Source of the DNA: Osmia lignaria lignaria
Taxonomy: Eukaryota; Arthropoda; Insecta; Hymenoptera; Megachilidae
Assembly (NCBI RefSeq): GCF_051020975.1
Contig: NC_135040.1
Span: 923,501 to 987,500 of the forward strand
Direction: 5' to 3'
DNA length: 64,000 bases
This document shows positions 31,347-44,071 of the stretch, piece after piece; position 1 is the stretch's first letter, and the number at the start of each line of letters is the position of its first letter. Below the pieces are notes generated by a model. It worked only from the letters and a program-made list of their open reading frames with translations. It had not been told where the DNA came from and did no database searches. The translations under genes were made by a program, and so were the position numbers.

Positions 31347-32165
31347 TCTCCATCATATTCTCTCTATTTCTCTTTCTTTTGCGCAATATATAATTTGTAA
31401 TATTGTTTCATAAGCTTTTTATTAACCAATATTATTTACAATTAAGACGTCATTGTAAGAATTTTGTTTTTGGAGGCGAGGGGCAAAACATACTATTACA
31501 CAAGGCAGCAAATTCTTAGAACCGTCCCTGAGTATAATCCCTAATGAAATGTTCAAATTGAACACCCTCCTCCCCAGAAATGGAGATTAAATAGGAATAT
31601 GGTATTTGAATCATATGCACATAAGTTATGAAATAGTTTTTTCGTACAATTTCATAAGCTTCGTACTCTTTGAATGTCTAGGTTTACGGGTAAGAATAAT
31701 TAGCCAAGGTATGTCTATGACTGGCAAATAGCGCGATATTTGCCAGGACAATTTTGCGTTTGATTGCACCTAATTCGCAAACAAGGAACCACTGTCAGTC
31801 GACGCATCTCTATTTGCACACGCAATCGGTATTAAACTGGCAATTCGCATTGCACTTCGCAGCGCACTTTGCACCTCGAAATCACTGCACAAGGGATGCG
31901 AATCATGCGTGAATTAATACTTGATGATTAGCAGACACACGTTTTAACACCCTCACCTCCAAGTGTATTTCAGCTGACTTCCTGTTCACACTAACAATAA
32001 GTGCTTTATTGGCATACCTCAAATATGTAGCAATATCTAAATACATTTTAACGTCCATTAGGTGGTTGTTATAGATTTTTAAACGTTTAATTGTTTTTCT
32101 TAATTGTTTTCAGCTTTTGAAAAATCTTAATTTGAAAAAAAAGTACACTGTTTACATTAAAACAA
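31347..32165. other. No gene seen
   Basis: AT-rich. A segment at 31690-31920 rich in GCAC/GCGC words (CACTTCGCAGCGCACTTTGC) is unusual, but I find no repeat partner. Confidence 0.45.
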
Positions 32166-32174
32166 ATTTTGTGC

Positions 32175-32835
32175 TATAGCTACTGATGGGAAATTTAGTT
32201 ACTTTCGAATACCCATAGTTACATTTTGTATAACAACTTCGAAAGTAACTAAAGAAGTTTGTTAGTAATTAAAGAAAGTAACTATGAAGTGCTTTATTCC
32301 TAAGTTAAAATAATTTATGGTTTATTCTTAAGAAATATTGTTACATATCAATAACTATACTATAAAATATTATATCAAACTACAAGTTTCTCACTCTAAA
32401 AGACCAGTTAACAAATGAACAAAAACTCAACAAAATGAGGGGAGTGTGGTATTTTGAATTAAGTACTTTAATTACCATTTTTAGTAACTATTTAAGTACA
32501 TTTTTAGAAAATAACTGGTTATAGTTAATCACTTTTTAGTTAGCTTTCAAGTAACTAATAAGTTAAATTTTTTAAAATAACTAGTTATTGTAAGACTTGG
32601 GTAACAAGCACAATTTATTGATGAATGTTAGACTTACAATGGTCGCCATAATACTACCTTTCCGGTAGCCACGCCGCGTTCGTTACGCAATTAAACAAAT
32701 GACTGCCGAAGGCACTACCGTGCCTATAAAATAATATATGGGGCGACAAAACCCGATTATATTGTAATTAGTTACTTTTTAGTTAGTTTCCAAGTAACTA
32801 ACGAGTTACATTTTTTTTAAATAACTAGTTTTTAA
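32175..32835. repeat. hAT-like GTAACT-rich repeat region with a ~185-bp insertion
   Basis: Repeated GTTACTTT, AAGTAACTAA and TAACTAGTTA words fill 32200-32300 and 32460-32590, a style typical of some hAT element termini. The block TTTTTAGTTAG(C/T)TT(T/C)CAAGTAACTAA occurs twice (about 32533 and 32777), separated by an unrelated segment at about 32589-32760 that starts TGTAAGACTTGGGTAAC and contains TATAAAATAA. That segment could be a solo LTR or other insert. Confidence 0.45.
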
Positions 32836-33659
32836 ATAAAGGTTTTTCTAATATTTATGTGATTTTTAAAACAAAATTATTCTAAAACATTTTTTAAATT
32901 TTTAAACAAATTTCTTATTTTACCTTTATAAATTAATGGACAAAAAAATAATATAGTAAGTAATGTAGTATCAAAATTTTTTAATTGCGTGTTTGATTTT
33001 AATTAATATTATATTAATTTGAACGTTAAAGAAATATTTCTGAACATATTCTGTCTTCTTCTACTTCACACGCTGTTTTATAATTAACATAAAACATCAA
33101 AAAATATCATTTAATAATTATCCAAAACAAATACCGTATACGGCCCTCTCTCACTAAAAGCTTCTACAAACAATACCATTTCACTGCTTTGTTTGAAAAT
33201 ATTGTAAGTACTAAATACAATTGAAATACAGAAATAATTTTAATTACTTCTCTGGCTGTGAGATTTTTCTGCAGGTAAACTTTTCCGTTAATTAAAATCT
33301 GCTAGCACAGCTTTACGTTTTCATTTCAAAGAGCTCGATAGAACGTACAGGTGGTGTCGCATTATCGAATTATAGTCCTTCATTAAACTTCCAAACTTCT
33401 CTTACAGAAAAAATCAGAGAAACTCTTGTGAAGTTTGAAATCGTTCTCGTAAACAATATAACAAGCAAACTTAATAAATAAATAATTATTTTATCGCCAC
33501 ATATTGAAACCATTCTTGAAATTGCAATTAACAATGAATTTATTATTCCTTCGTAGTTGTATTTAAGCTTTTAAAGTTAATGAGTTAAATTCATGGTACT
33601 TCTGGTAAAATTCAGCCATTGGCGTAACTTAGACTTTCTTCTAGCGTGAGCCAGCTTTC

Positions 33660-33962
33660 TTAGAAATTTCGGGACTTTAAAATTTTTATGATTTAGAATT
33701 TGGGAATTTTTATATTTTAAATGTTTAGAATTTTTAGAATTTTAAAATTCTGGAATTTAGATTGCCTGAAATTTTGAAATGTTAGTATTCTGGAATTATG
33801 ATATTTTGAAAATTTAGAATTTTAAAATCTCAGAATTTTGGAATTTTAGAATTCGGAAGTTTTGAGGATTTGAAATTTTGAAATTCTGAAATATAGAAAA
33901 TCTGAAATTTTTAAGTTTTGAATTCCTAGAGTTTTGGAATCTTAAAGTTTTAAAATGTGTTC
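33660..33962. repeat. Low-complexity AATTTTAGAATT block
   Basis: About 300 bp of degenerate TTTTAGAATT, TTTTGAAATT and TTTAGAATTTTGG words, like those at 3235 and 15995. A 60-codon frame with a lysine- and phenylalanine-rich repeat in the minus direction is an artefact. Confidence 0.65.
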
Positions 33963-34394
33963 CACATTTTTGGGGAGGGGCCAGCTTATATACCACCCCG
34001 GTCCCTATCTAGTTACGCCAATGAATTCAGCTTCTTCTCATTGTTTTTCCTCCACAGTAACTTGATCAATTTCGGCTTCGTTTGGAACACCGAAATCGAC
34101 TAATGTCGAAGCCCAAGACGAATGGTCAGTGCCCGGAAATGGATCGATGTCCTTAACAGAACATTTTTCTCTCTAAAGTAGTAGATATTTCAAATCATTT
34201 TTGTTTTCGCCTTAAACGCAATGGTTTGGTTCATTTAATTGGAAATATTAAGCCAATGCTAAATCGTAAGGAATCTGGTATGATTTGATAACATAAAAGT
34301 GTCATTGGTACTTGCGACTTTCAATTTTAATTTTCGTTGATCTAATAGCGCTAATAATTTATATTTAAGTGCTTGGAAAATTTTATTTTGTTTC

Positions 34395-34515
34395 GAAAAT
34401 AACAATTTCAGAATTTCAAAATTTCAAATCCTCGAAACTTCCGAATTCTAAAATTCCAAAATTTTGAAATTTAAAAATTCTAAAGTTTCAAAATATCAAT
34501 TGCAGAATTTAAATG
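34395..34515. repeat. Low-complexity block, opposite orientation
   Basis: ATTTCAAAATTTC, CCAAAATTTTGAAATT and TCTAAAGTTTC words. These read as the complement of the 33660 block, from which it is about 430 bp away. Confidence 0.5.
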
Positions 34516-35367
34516 ATACTGTTTTTAAATTATTTTTTATACAAATACACAACGGCGTATAGAACCTGATTCTGTAATTTGGCTTTTAAAACCTTATAAA
34601 AATTGCGTTTTTATTAAAGAATGCGTTTTTTACCATTTTTCTCAAAATGAGCTCTGTACATCGATTGATATACTCTTTCTAAATATGAATATGGTAATCA
34701 TTACGTGTGTCTCTCACAACTATATTTGAAAAATGTGAATTATTTTTACGTATTTCACTGCTACTTCGCTAGAGGTGCTAGTATCACTTCTGTTGGAAGT
34801 GATGGATTACGGATGGATTCTGATGGATTAGAGATGTTTGTACAAGTTCATATTTTGTAAAGAAAGACAATGATTTGAGATTTGAATAGAAGTTTATTAA
34901 CATGTTCACCTCGGGAGATAATTCGAAACTTTCTCTTATGTTCCGGAGAAAATCGGGTGATACAATCTTCATGGTTGAGTTGTAACTCCTTAAAGCCCTT
35001 CAGATTGTTAGCTCACTTTATATAACTTTTGAACTATTGTCTTAGCCTAAGATTTCAACCCAAATGGGCAATGTCACTAGAACGTTAGATTGACCAGTTT
35101 CACATCCTATGATATCAGCCGGACTAAACGTGTTAATCAGTAATTGGTAACGTTCCCCTTTTGTCGCCTACATAATGACATGGAGTTTCAGAGATTTCGA
35201 ACACCGTTATTTATAAGATGCAAATTAGCTTTTGCTACATTTAAACAAATATTTGACTTCCCATGGCCAATAGACTAATATTATAAAGTTTAAATGCTGC
35301 ACGAAAACGTAATTCTATAGAGGTGTCTCGATTTCTATATCTCAAGTTACAGATTGTTATTCATGTA

Positions 35368-35588
35368 CAGTATCAATTATAGTGTCCGTTCGTCTAGTGA
35401 AAAAGCACTGACCTTGGAGTCCAAGTTTAACCGCAGCAAATAAATATTTTAAAGCTTTTATCAGATGATTATGTTAATTATTTTAATACTTTTATTAAAT
35501 AATTAGATTATGATATTTGCTGCGGTTAAACTTGGACTCCAAAGTCAGTGCTTTTTCATTAAACGATCGGACACTATGATTGATACTG
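35368..35588. mobile_element. 221-bp foldback MITE with TA target duplication
   Basis: The ends CAGTATCAATTATAGTGTCC and CAGTATCAATCATAGTGTCC (right end reversed) are flanked by TA. The arms are about 77 bp and share AAAAAGCACTGAC and GGAGTCCAAGTTTAACCGCA in opposite orientation. The loop of about 66 bp is AT-rich. Confidence 0.85.
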
Positions 35589-35619
35589 TACAATAGCTAT
35601 TCGGTAATTCCCTTATTCT

Positions 35620-35885
35620 AGCTCTAGAGATATATCTTTCTGAAGATAGGTGTTCACTTGAAAGTAAAACTCACGTGAGAAGCTGTCGATAGCATTCTTA
35701 TAAATAGTCAGTCTGTTGGAAGCGACTATTAATTAGCTAAGAATGTTTCTCAGCACAGTGTCCACTTACAAGGAATACTACCGTAAGGATATGTATTTAT
35801 TTGAGAGTAAAATTCGCATGAGAAACTATTGAAAGCTTTACTCACAGATTGACGCTGTGTTGAGAATTACTCAGTCAGCAGCAGA
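35620..35885 (+). repeat. Degenerate ~150-bp tandem duplication
   Basis: GAAAGTAAAACTCACGTGAG (35660) corresponds to GAGAGTAAAATTCGCATGAG (35803). Each is followed by AA.CT.T.GA(T/A)AGC and, later, an AATTACTCAG / AATGTTTCTCAG-like block. Confidence 0.45.
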
Positions 35886-35889
35886 GGAA

Positions 35890-38250
35890 AAATACTCTCG
35901 ACAGCTTCTTGTACTAATTATACTCTAAAATGGATAGGTTCCTAAAAAATGGGGAAATATCTGGGATCAATGTCATGGATGCTTTCTTCACAATTAATTT
36001 ATTTAGAGAACGCAATTATTCATTGATGTGTACGTGAAAAATGTGTTTGACTACAGGGTGTTCCTAACAGGGAATTATTCAGCAACTAGCAGATTATTCG
36101 TGCTTCACACAGCTTTTTAGAAACCTTTTTAATTAATTAATTTATCTTTCTTTATTTTTTCGTTTTCTTTGAAGAATATTTATTTCCTCGAAAAGGACTG
36201 TTGCCCGAATATTACGTTCCTCGTTCTTGTGATTTCCGATAGAAAAGTACAAAAAGGACCCTTTAAGCGAATAAATCTGTATTATGATTTGAAAGCTTAA
36301 TAAAAAAAAGCCCATCTGCCATACTCGTTTTCAACTCTTCAAAAAGTGAAAATCGAAATTTCAACAAAGAATATTTCTACCAAATTTTATGCTTCTAGAT
36401 CTAATCATTTCTGAAAAGGTATACAATTTCAACCCCCCTTTTCACCTTTTTGGATGTCGAGTTTCGAAAAATCCCTTCTTAGTGGATACTTGGGTTTTGA
36501 AAAAAAGTAATTTTCAAAATTTCAGCTTTGTTAGTCCAGAGCTTTGGACTGATCGTGAGTGTTGACTATCTCTAATTCAGTGAATCAATAAGGATTTTAT
36601 ATATAGAGATTACTGTATGTAGTAGAATGTTAATTAACCGACTCGGGTTTACTCAGGGTTTGAGATGTACATATTAACAACACACGACCAAACTTTCTTC
36701 CAGTTGCATATAATACCTTTCATTCATTAGGTCGTGGTTTTAAGTAGCGAAAGACTAATGAAAGTTTGGCACGACAAAGTACTTTTAAATGCACACTTAA
36801 CGAAATAAAAGAACTGTATGCAAATATGTCTTGATATATAATTATGTTCTGAAAAAAGATGCATTTCTAAGAATATGTATAAAGAGCGTATTTTATACAT
36901 AAAATATATATGTTCTCAGTCTTTTGTACTTGAATCTTGATTTACCTGTCTCACCTGTTTGGTTAAGCCAGTTAATCGAGATCATATTGTATTAAACATA
37001 TACTTTTTATTTTGCATATTTCATCTCAGAAAAGACATATATTTTATATTATAACGATCACAAACTTCATGATAATGTTATCAAGATCGGTACGTAACAC
37101 AAAACCACATTCGTGGACAATAGTGGAAAAAAATGTTAACAAAGATTCAAGCAGTTGTAGAGAGAAATTTAGATGATATTACAAACTTTAATACAATAAG
37201 CACTTGATAGTTTTCCGCATTTTGGATTCTAAAGGTAGGCACTCTTATGAAACGGGGAATTATCGAATGTGACTTTTTTGGCACAGTTATACATTCATTG
37301 TTTACTCATTTGCTTATGTGACACAGGTATATGTTCACTATCTAGGCTAGAATAATACACGTAAGCATAAGGCGTTCTTAACAGTGAATTACATGGCGGA
37401 TAGTTAGCGGATGTCTACTGTACATACTTTGAAATAATGCAGTAGGTTTCAAAATATGTAGTAAAGAACTTATTCATTCATTTTGACATCAAGACTACGT
37501 TTTTGGGACACTATACTTACATGATGTCCTGCTTTGTCAGTGTGTTCCGTAGATTAAAAAAGCTATTTTAAAAGTCATTAATTTATCGCTTATAATCTTG
37601 ATAAACTATAGCAATTTATTATAATTCGATTTCGAAAGAATGCAAAGAAGAATATAAGTCATAATATTACACTTTCTTCGGAATTTCAAACGCACGTAAA
37701 GTGTCTATATGTTCTCTGCAATTATTACACTACGACATCTTACAGTGTGTACAAAATTAAAAGTACATATTAATTTCACAAAACAGATAATCAAGCCTTT
37801 AATATATTGCGTTTGTTCTCAATTCAAAAACAGAATGTGTACCTGATTAAACCCATAAAATTTCACTGGTTTCATAATATTGCCAAATAGAATACTTTTG
37901 TTGAGAAACAGCAATTGTATGCCAGGTAAATAAACAAGCATTAAACAAAAAATTTCACTTTAAAAGTCATTTTTCATTTGTTCAATGTTACTTTTCACAT
38001 TTTGCGTCGTATGAATTACTAATTTTTAATTTTTCACAGAAAAATAACTGTTTGCGTGCAGAGGGAACTGTGAAATAAATGTAATTTGTTATAAAACCAC
38101 TTTATAATTATATTATAAAAATAATGTGTAATATTTGATGTCATGTCAAAAATTATCTTCTGAATACAAACATTAAAATGACTGGGTTAGAAGTAAAAAA
38201 TTATTGAATGTAATGAAGTTATAAGAGCAATTGTATATTAACTGAAATAA
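35890..38250. other. No gene seen
   Basis: AT-rich DNA. TACAGGGTGTTCCTAACAGGG at 36053-36073 looks like a MITE end, and a weaker direct relative is at 37370-37400 (AGGCGTTCTTAACAGTG). A polypyrimidine-flanked stretch near 36300-36540 may be old TE sequence. No coding signal. Confidence 0.4.
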
Positions 38251-38252
38251 TT

Positions 38253-39112
38253 ACATAATTATATGTAGAATAAACTTGGTAAATGTTCGGAAGTGTCACT
38301 CCTGTCAGAATCGAGCTGATTTTTTTTTGTGTGGTTTCTTACAGTTAAAACATAATATTTAATATTATTATGGTAACGCATCAACAAAAACAATGTCAAT
38401 AAATATTTTTTTAAAGATTTTTATTCGCTGATCTTTCGAACTTTTTTTCAAGATTTCTAAAAGAAATATTCTGTACTTTCAAAATACAATAGGCATACAA
38501 ACTATTTTGACAATTCTTCATTATAAAATTGCTGAATAGCATCGAAAATGTACCCGTTCACTGTGCGCGGTGAAAACTCGACAATAGAAAATCGGCAATA
38601 TAACCAGCCATGTGGTAATCACGTCGTCTGAATTTTGGGATATTACCACGACAATTCCATATGTAATCAAAAAACAAAACATCCTTCACGAGTTGAACAG
38701 TAACATATTAAATTCGTCTTGCTGACTAGGGGGCTATGCTCCCCCAGACCCCCCTAATAGCTACACTAATTAATGCCGATAAATATGTTACTTTGTAAAT
38801 TGTGTTTATTATTTCCTTATATTAAAAATGGGTATCGGTATTAGTTAGTGTAGTATTTAGGGGGGGTCTGGGGGGCCCAGCCCCCCAGTCAGCGAAACGA
38901 ATCAAATATGTTACTGTTCAACTCGTGGGGGATAAAAAAAAAATCTTTAAAAAAATATTTATTGACATTGTTTTTGTTGACGCGCTCCCATAATAATATT
39001 AAATATGTTTTTTAACTGTAAGAAACCACACAAAAAAAAATCAGCTCGATTCTGACAGGAGTGACACTTCCAAACATTTACCATAAACTTTTCTATTAAT
39101 TCATATAATTAC
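38253..39112. mobile_element. 860-bp palindromic element with a nested MITE
   Basis: The left arm (38253-38430) runs ATTACATAATTATATG..GGAAGTGTCACTCCTGTCAG..AATCGAGCTGATTTTTTTTT..ACAATGTCAATAAATATTTT. It is mirrored by the right arm (about 38935-39112). The outer ends are not flanked by a target duplication that I can define. The middle contains the GC-rich MITE at 38687-38927. Confidence 0.8.
38687..38927. mobile_element. 241-bp MITE with ~90-bp inverted arms
   Basis: CACGAGTTGAACAGTAACAT opens the left arm, and its reverse complement closes the right arm at 38927. The arms continue through GCTGACT(A/G)GGGGG and CCCCAGACCCCCCT. The right arm has an extra G-rich stretch (GGGGGGGTCTGGGGGGCC). 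Spacer about 60 bp, AT-rich. No coding content. Confidence 0.8.
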
Positions 39113-39113
39113 A

Positions 39114-39640
39114 TAGGGTGTTCCGAAAATTGCGTTACAACCGATTGGGTAGTAATTCTACATGCAAAAAAAGTCGAGGGAAGAATAACATTTTTCCATT
39201 TGAGACTTCGTTTTTGAAAAAAAAAAGAAGTTTAAAATTCCGTTAGGTACCCGTGTATTAACTGAAGGTTTCGAAGCCTGAAACCCTCTCGTCCCCTCCA
39301 CACTCAACGCCCACATTAATAAAATGATTCTTAAAAAGTACTAATCTTATCCTTATTTATGAAACTACTCAAACTAAATACAAAATAAAGGAAAGTAGTA
39401 ATCGATATTACGGAAATAAGATAAAAATAACAGGAAGCAAATCGTGACATTGTCCATGTTCAATAACACAAACACGAGGAGAAACAAAAGTTTCAGATTT
39501 CGAAACTTTCAATTAACACAGGAGTAACTGACAGAGTTTCAAACTCATTTTTATCGGAAACTAACCCTTAAATGAAAAAATGTAATTCTTCTTTTTCGAC
39601 TCATTTTTGCATGTAGAATTACCACCCGACCTGTTGTATA
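39114..39640. mobile_element. MITE with GGGTGTTCC-type end
   Basis: The left end is TA-GGGTGTTCCGAAAATTGC. The subterminal GGGTAGTAATTCTACATGCA and AAAAAGTCGA (39146-39178) are mirrored by TCGACTCATTTTTGCATGTA..GAATTACCACCC at 39597-39628. The extreme right tip is diverged. It abuts the palindrome ending at 39112. No coding content. Confidence 0.65.
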
Positions 39641-39644
39641 AATA

Positions 39645-42600
39645 AAAGCTAAAGTTTTCCCTTCTGATAGTATTCGATGAGAAAAATCCAAATATACAAT
39701 TCTTAGGTCTGGGAATACACTGGCTTAAGAATTATGCGTATGTCAAACTCAAGCATTTTCAGCGTATTTGACAGGCGAGTATGACGCTAATATTGACTTC
39801 GATCGATGATTTGTGGTAGTCCGAAGTATTTCCATAAACCGAATATTTACGATTACTTTTTTTTTTGTTGTCAATCATATTCCTTAGTAAATACTCTCTT
39901 CCGTAAAAATCAAAAACATTAGAATGCTTACATTTATGCGCGAGTTTATCAGATTATGGATAAAAGCAACACGGCGTCATACTCACCTGTCAAATATACT
40001 TCAAAATGCTTGATTTTTACGTACTTAAAACTTGTATTTTCAGGTTTTTATTATCTACTTTATATAACATATTCTTTGTATATTTAAAAAGGATTATATA
40101 TATTTTTATGAATAATTCCATTTATATAAGTCAATTTAAATGTCATATTTCTTAAAATAATAAAGTAAAAGAAATTTGTATCCATCAGTATTTACTCTTT
40201 CTTATCATATGGTACAATTGTTATAACACTTTTTTTTGTAACTTCAATACGTAAATAATGAGACTATAATAACTTAATGCGAACACCCAGTATACATGAG
40301 CCCGTTGCATATTTGATCACAGGAGTGTAGTCAGACACCTGCAGATTGATACGATCTCGCGACGGGGTTGAATGGGACACACGGTAACGTGAATTATGGC
40401 GATGCTTTGACTTTTCCAAATGCGAATTCCACTAACGACCTTTTAAACGATATCTACTTTCTTTACTCTTTCCTTGCTTTCTGCAAGAACAATAAATACT
40501 ATTTAAGTTCTCGTTCTTGGGTTTATTCGTATATGTCGCTATATATTTTATTATATTAATTTATTTTATAATATTATTATTATATTAAGTTAATGCGAAA
40601 GCAGTTAGTCTTTTATTTTATGAAACTTAATTTCGAAATGTTTTTTTTTGTGCGAAAATTGAATATTAATTTGTTGCAACTGTGCAGATACTTTTATATG
40701 TTATTCAAGGATATTTAATAGTTATGAAAATACAGAAAGGTAACAAATATTTAAACAATGCCATTTGATTTAATAAATTGTCAGTATTTTTATTTAATTG
40801 TTTATTTAATTTTCCACATATTTTTGTATTTGTTAGAGAAATATTACTATCATTTTCATTTACCATAATTTTACTAAAACTTGAATAAAATAAATTATAT
40901 TATTTTAAATAAAGAAAAGCAATAAAATTTCGTTCTTAGTTTCTATTCACTTTACATTAATTTTCAAGAACCAAAGTTTTTAAAATTCAACATTTCGGAT
41001 ATACAATACGTTAAAACAGTAATTTATTATTAAATATTCTAAATATTATTGTAATGAAATATAACGTACAATTTGATTAAAATGGCTGTTATTTGAGCTA
41101 TTAAGAGGAATTTAAAGGAAACAAAGCTTTCCTATTGCGTTGCATTTTCTTGCAACAATCAACCATTCTCTTTACTTGCCCGTAATACGTTGCTCGTTAC
41201 TATTATACAACTGCGTGTTATTCGAAGTAGCGTAAATAAAGAACGTATTTCAGTTTTACTGCTGGCATGAATGTTGTTTCAGACAACACAATGCACGCAC
41301 TCCTGCAATATTCTGATCTCTAAATGTTAGATTCATTCGATTGTTTCCTCTCTTTCCTTAATTGTCACGCAAAACATGCAATCGATACACGTGCTGAAAA
41401 AAGTGATGTTTGCCTGGTAATCAGAGAAATACGCGACAGAATTAAATTGTATGCGCTAGTAATTGTAAGCAAAATAAGTATTTATTCCCCAATGGTACTG
41501 TTTGTATTGTTTATATAAGCAGAATCAATTACCTTTTATTTTAGGAAAAGCTTGATTTAATTTTATTTCCTTGCTTCTCTCGAACGTAATACATTCCCGT
41601 TTTAATCCTTTCACGATCAAAGTGATTTTTTAAAAGAATTTTTCGTTCATTTATTTATCACCGTCTTTATTAAATATTCATTTGAAATCAATTTTTTTTC
41701 TTTAACTTAATTGAAAAAAATATTCTAAAGCCAACAAACTACAGAATCAGTTTTTCTTAAATATCCTTAATTCCCAGAACTAAAATTATTCTGAAACTAT
41801 ATTTTTATGTTTGTTCTCAGATACGGTGAATAAGAAAATGAATTTTGAAGGAATAACAATATTTACAACATATGTTTATTGAAACTTGTATATGTTTAGG
41901 TCTTGGATTGGGTTGGGTCGGAGGGGACATAAATTTATTCGAGTACCTACCCGTAATTGGTACCCGAACTCGACTCGAGAGTCTGTCGCGAGTGGCGCGG
42001 TCAAGGCAATAAATAAAAGCATAGTCCACACAACAAAATGAAATATATTTGAACAAGAAAATCAGACGTTATATATGAACATGGTAAGCACACAGAGAGA
42101 GAGCAACCGAGCAACCAGCGTACGAAACGGAAGCCCCAAAAACGGCGCTGTAAGACATATATTGGCGCGAGGATATCCTTCGCATGGCGCGAATTTCAAC
42201 AGAGTCAAACGTCAATTCGGGAGGCAACACTGCATTAGGGGCATGATTATTCAGACTTACCCTGAATTTTTAAGTTTGAAAGTGTTTTCATAAGTTATCA
42301 TGTATAATAGGATGTAATTGAGTTTTTGGTCCCGAGTTTAAATCATGGGTACCCGAACAAAGGGTCTAGCCGTATAAGCATAGTGAATCGGCCCCAGCAA
42401 CAATTTCGGTTGATATTTATACCATATAATGCTTTTTGCCTTAACAACAATTGTGTGCAATTTCAACCCCCTACCCCCTCTGATAAGGTAGATATGAGGG
42501 TAAAACCCCAAAACTTTACTATTTTTTTTCTCGGAAACTATTTAAGATATTTGAACACATTAAAATGCAAATAGTAGGTATTCATTAGCTGTATTTCATA

Positions 42601-43002
42601 TTTTTTGTTCAAAATTTTTATCCAATGATTAAGGGTTGAAAATTAATAAATAAATTTTTGAAAGTGATTTGTATAAACAATCCCTTAAGTGACACCAACT
42701 GAAAAAATTAAGAATAATCCTTTACTATTCAACTATTGTCTGTAAAAGTTTCAAGAGTGTTGGATTGGTACAACATGGTTAAAAAAAAATAAAACTAATG
42801 CAAGGCCCCTTCATAAGGCAAAGCCAAGCTGAACGTTGGAGGCGCTCAACTTAACCGACCCACAAGGGAACACGTTGCGCCACGTTTCTCACACCAGAAA
42901 CATCTCTCAGAAAAATATAAACTCTTCTTTCCCTAAACTGTGTGTTAGTCACAGTCATTTGTTTAAATAATGCATTAACAAGTTAAACTTTTTAAGTGTC
43001 TA
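39645..43002. other. No gene seen; scattered TE-like fragments
   Basis: Mostly AT-rich. AACACCCAGTATA at 40284-40296 looks like one end of a GGGTGTT-type MITE. At 41900-41990 GGGTTGGGTCGGAGG and TACCCGAACTCGACTCGAG resemble the body of the 14773 MITE family. 42460-42560 has CCCCCTACCCCCTC and is reminiscent of TE sequence. None of the short frames looks like a protein family. Confidence 0.4.
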
Positions 43003-43010
43003 TCCTACAT

Positions 43011-43273
43011 TAGAGGTGACGAACTTCTCTGCCGCGGGCCACACGAGCTCTCCCACTTTATCGATTTCCCCAACACGAAAATTAGTCCCTAATAGAGTAT
43101 AGAGTAGGCATAATGTGTTTGGTAGAGGAATTTACACTCTGAGAGAGGAAGAAGTAGCGAGAAAGAAATCTGACGTGGTGACAATCGATTTAGCCGACAA
43201 TAGAGGCAGTCGTTCTCCTCATTCTTTGCAGATTAAGAAAATAGGGGCACGGGCCGCCAATTCGTCACCCCTG
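43011..43273. mobile_element. hAT MITE, 263 bp
   Basis: The left end TAGAGGTGACGAACTTCTCT is followed by GCCGCGGGCC. The right end (reversed) reads CAGGGGTGACGAATTGGCGG then CCCG. The flanks TCCTACAT (43003-43010) and CCCTATAT (43274-43281) match at six of eight positions, compatible with a decayed 8-bp hAT target duplication. The GCGGGCC block near the end also appears in the hAT MITE at 20879. Confidence 0.65.
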
Positions 43274-43338
43274 CCCTATATCATCTTGCATTTTAAGGAA
43301 AGCTACCGTGCTCTACACTATACCTCCAAATCTCTTAA

Positions 43339-44065
43339 GGGATTAGGCCACTCTAGAGTAAGAAAAAATAGGCATACTTTGGGACATTTTTTTTTTTTAA
43401 ATGATGGAATAAATCCAAATTCTGTAAGCATGCCTTCATTTTACAATTATTAAACTTTAAAAAATTAATTTTTGTGTACTGATTGAAGTCAAAATATGGG
43501 CTCTGTAGCATTTCTCCGATGACGCCTCTTTTTTGTAAGGCTAAACGGCCGAACCAGCAGCTCCTGCAATTTTTAACTTAGGATAAAAAACCAAAATATT
43601 TTCGGTTATATATGAGAACAGCTACAGAAGTACGTAGGATTTTTTTGATATATTGATTTTTGCAAAAATGGCGTATGTTTTAAGAAAAACTGAAAAATTT
43701 CAAGAAAAAATCACCAGAAAATTAGTTATAACAAAAGAACTATGCAATATAATGAAAAAATCCTACGTATTTCTGTAGAAAATTTAGTTTTGAATATACT
43801 GTTAAATTTTCAAATCGATTGGTGATGATCTGTTTGATTTATGAGTTCGGCCAGTTTGAAAAATGGGGTTTCGAGAAAAATGCGTTTAAAGTTTTCAGTA
43901 ATGCTTGCAGCAGACCGAGAGGGGCTGCGCCAGAATTCGAATTTCGAGTACTTAGAGATTTTTCCCGCCTATAATCTTTTGCCGTATCATTTTTAAGACA
44001 TTAAGGCACCTTTTAAGCAAAAAAAAATTTTCAATTTTTTCAAAATCCTAGAGTAGCCTAACCCT
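43339..44065. mobile_element. 727-bp TTAA-flanked element
   Basis: The left end TTAA-GGGATTAGGCCACTCTAG and the right end (reversed) TTAA-AGGGTTAGGCTACTCTAG are inverted ends at TTAA sites (43335-43338 and 44066-44069). Internally AGTACGTAGGATTTTTTTGA (43629) is mirrored by AAAAAATCCTACGTATTTCT (43756). No transposase. TTAA targets point to piggyBac-type mobilisation. Confidence 0.7.
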
Positions 44066-44071
44066 TTAACA

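Noticed and set aside
35390..35445. tRNA-like words (CGTCTAGTG, TTGGAGTCCAAG) suggesting a tRNA or tRNA-derived SINE
   Set aside because: No acceptor stem, no proper B box and no seven-base anticodon loop. The sequence is one arm of a foldback MITE.
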